This document shows, piece after piece, positions 23,951 to 24,861 of a stretch of DNA of 24,861 bases (the first letter of the stretch is position 1; the number at the start of each line of letters is the position of its first letter). The position numbers and the translations under genes were made by a program. The stretch is taken from NCBI GenBank assembly GCA_003450815.1, contig DMES01000051.1, forward strand, positions 1 to 24,861. The letters run 5' to 3'. The notes beneath the pieces were generated by a model. That model was not told the origin of the DNA, did no database searches, and saw only the letters and a list, made by a program, of their open reading frames with translations. Source of the stretch: Elusimicrobiota bacterium (GTDB lineage Bacteria > Elusimicrobiota > Elusimicrobia > Elusimicrobiales > UBA9959).

Positions 23951-24100
23951 GGGGCACTGAAATATGATATGTTTAACGCAAAACTGCACGCTTTTTTGGT
24001 ATATGCCTGCAAATTCCGTGCAGTTTTTAAACGCTATTACCGCTTTTGTCGCATATTTTCACGACGAGACTTTAAATAAAAATGACTTTTTCAGTGCCCC
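23951..24100. mobile_element. 150-bp segment with 12-bp terminal inverted repeats (MITE-like)
   Basis: GGGGCACTGAAA at 23951-23962 is the exact reverse complement of 24089-24100. The 150 bases between contain no gene. The right-hand 19 bases recur at window positions 1-19, and 20 bases recur in reverse orientation at 23511-23530. Dispersed ends plus terminal inverted repeats suggest a non-autonomous transposable element. No transposase is in the window and no clear target-site duplication was seen, so this stays a candidate. Confidence 0.45.
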
Positions 24101-24204
24101 CGAATTACGCGAATTTGACAAGCACTATGACACGAATAATTACGAATGACGCTAATTGCACAAGTGGATCTTATGAAGACTGCGGCCATTCGCTGTCATT
24201 CAAT

Positions 24205-24828
24205 GTGATTCGTCTTATTCGCAATTTGTCCGCCGGCCTACTGCTCGCCGTTATTTGCGCCTTTCCGGTTTTGGCTATTGACTATAACGACAAGAACGCA
24301 CAAAGTTTTGACTATTTCCCGGAAGATAACCAGACCACGCCCTCCATCGCGCAGCCTGCTGTAACAGATGAGTATGAAAACGCTGAAATAATCGATGACC
24401 CGTTCTACGGGGTAGTGGTGGTTTCAAAACATAGATGGAAAAACTGGGTATTACGCTCCACCTACCTGCTTTTAATTGATGTAGCCCTTATAATGCTTAT
24501 TATCTCGCTGCCTAAAAACGATGAATACAATATCATCATTTCCTATGTACTTTTGGGGGCCAGTTTTGTGCTGGCTTTCTGGGAATTCCTGTGCGCTGTT
24601 TTCCTGTTCCGACTGAATTCGGCTTCATGTTTATATATAGCGCCTGTGTCGCTTATTATGGGGGGGGTTTTCTACCTGTTGCTTTTAAAAATTAAAAAAT
24701 TTGATATTTCACTGGCGGAATTAAAATCATCTTTCCAACAAATGAACGCAGTCAACACGGAGGATAAGCGTCTGCTTTCAGTGGACGGCTCCCCGGGTGA
24801 CTGGCCAGAGCAGGATTTCATAAAATAG
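24205..24828 (+). CDS. Exported or multi-pass membrane protein, unknown
   Basis: A protein of 207 residues from the GTG at 24205, which gives a good signal peptide (IRLIRNLSAGLLLAVICAFPVLA before IDYNDK). An acidic, Pro/Asn-containing linker and about three further hydrophobic helices follow (RSTYLLLIDVALIMLIISL, IIISYVLLGASFVLAFWEFLCAVFLF, LYIAPVSLIMGGVFYLLLL), with a polar C-terminal tail. In-frame ATGs at 24082 and 24127 exist but lie in or next to repeat sequence (24078-24100 and AT-rich ACGAAT-type repeats), and the added residues look non-coding, so the later start is preferred; no Shine-Dalgarno supports any of them. I do not recognise the family. The stop lies three bases before a 30-bp direct repeat also found after the previous small gene. 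Confidence 0.5.
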   Translation: MIRLIRNLSAGLLLAVICAFPVLAIDYNDKNAQSFDYFPEDNQTTPSIAQPAVTDEYENAEIIDDPFYGVVVVSKHRWKNWVLRSTYLLLIDVALIMLIISLPKNDEYNIIISYVLLGASFVLAFWEFLCAVFLFRLNSASCLYIAPVSLIMGGVFYLLLLKIKKFDISLAELKSSFQQMNAVNTEDKRLLSVDGSPGDWPEQDFIK

Positions 24829-24831
24829 GGG

Positions 24832-24861
24832 CTGCTGAAAAAGTCCAGCAGACCCATGATT
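24832..24861 (+). repeat. 30-bp direct repeat, right copy, cut by window end
   Basis: Identical to 23842-23871. With the left copy it brackets the membrane-protein gene and the 150-bp element. Each copy lies within a few bases after a stop codon. Confidence 0.85.

Noticed and set aside
24131..24222. Further inverted repeat with ACGAAT and GAATGAC words before the last gene
   Set aside because: Only about 14 of 20 positions match between arms, too weak to list as a separate element. It was used only as an argument against the earlier start codons.

Overview
The window reads as chromosomal DNA of a Gram-negative (diderm) bacterium. Evidence for two membranes is a diacylglyceryl transferase, two outer-membrane beta-barrel proteins ending in Phe, and several exported proteins. 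The gene set (GH57 branching enzyme with a DUF4912 partner, a PorV/UPF0164-type barrel beside a secreted peptidase, many short imperfect inverted repeats between genes) would fit Elusimicrobiota or a related little-cultured phylum. That placement is an impression from gene content, not a phylogenetic result.

Layout. Positions 26-1731 (+): lgt and an RluA-type pseudouridine synthase, ending in a large hairpin shared with the convergent unit. 1805-3825 (-): a DUF4912 protein translationally coupled to a GH57 glucan branching enzyme. 3826-4252: a gene-free stretch with a perfect AT-rich inverted repeat, a candidate structured RNA and a terminator. 4253-8061 (-): a clear transcription unit with a promoter at 8032-8061, acpS, an AMP-forming acetyl-CoA synthetase-like ligase, a stack of hairpins, an acyl carrier protein, a Kbl-type alpha-oxoamine synthase, and a terminator at 4188-4223. 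8161-14953 (-): nusB-ligA-purH, a secreted papain-like peptidase, and a PorV-like barrel. 15016-18212: a class A acid phosphatase (-), a small barrel protein (+), and a fibronectin-type secreted protein (-). 18547-23402 (+): slipin, hemW, valS. 23403-24861: two small membrane proteins among many repeats.

The most interesting parts are: (1) the acpS/acs/acp/kbl unit, which holds every part needed to prime a carrier protein, load it and condense its acyl group with an amino acid; (2) a palindrome family with arms TAAAAATTTTTGC, present four times within 6.6 kb at gene edges, once inside a signal-peptide coding region and once between purH and its nearest upstream Shine-Dalgarno-like sequence; (3) a PurH whose IMP cyclohydrolase half has lost its signature motifs; (4) a candidate structured RNA at about 3954-4130; (5) a repeat-derived insertion inside valS; and (6) several further families of dispersed hairpin repeats, including G-rich runs able to form quadruplexes and an apparent 150-bp element with terminal inverted repeats.
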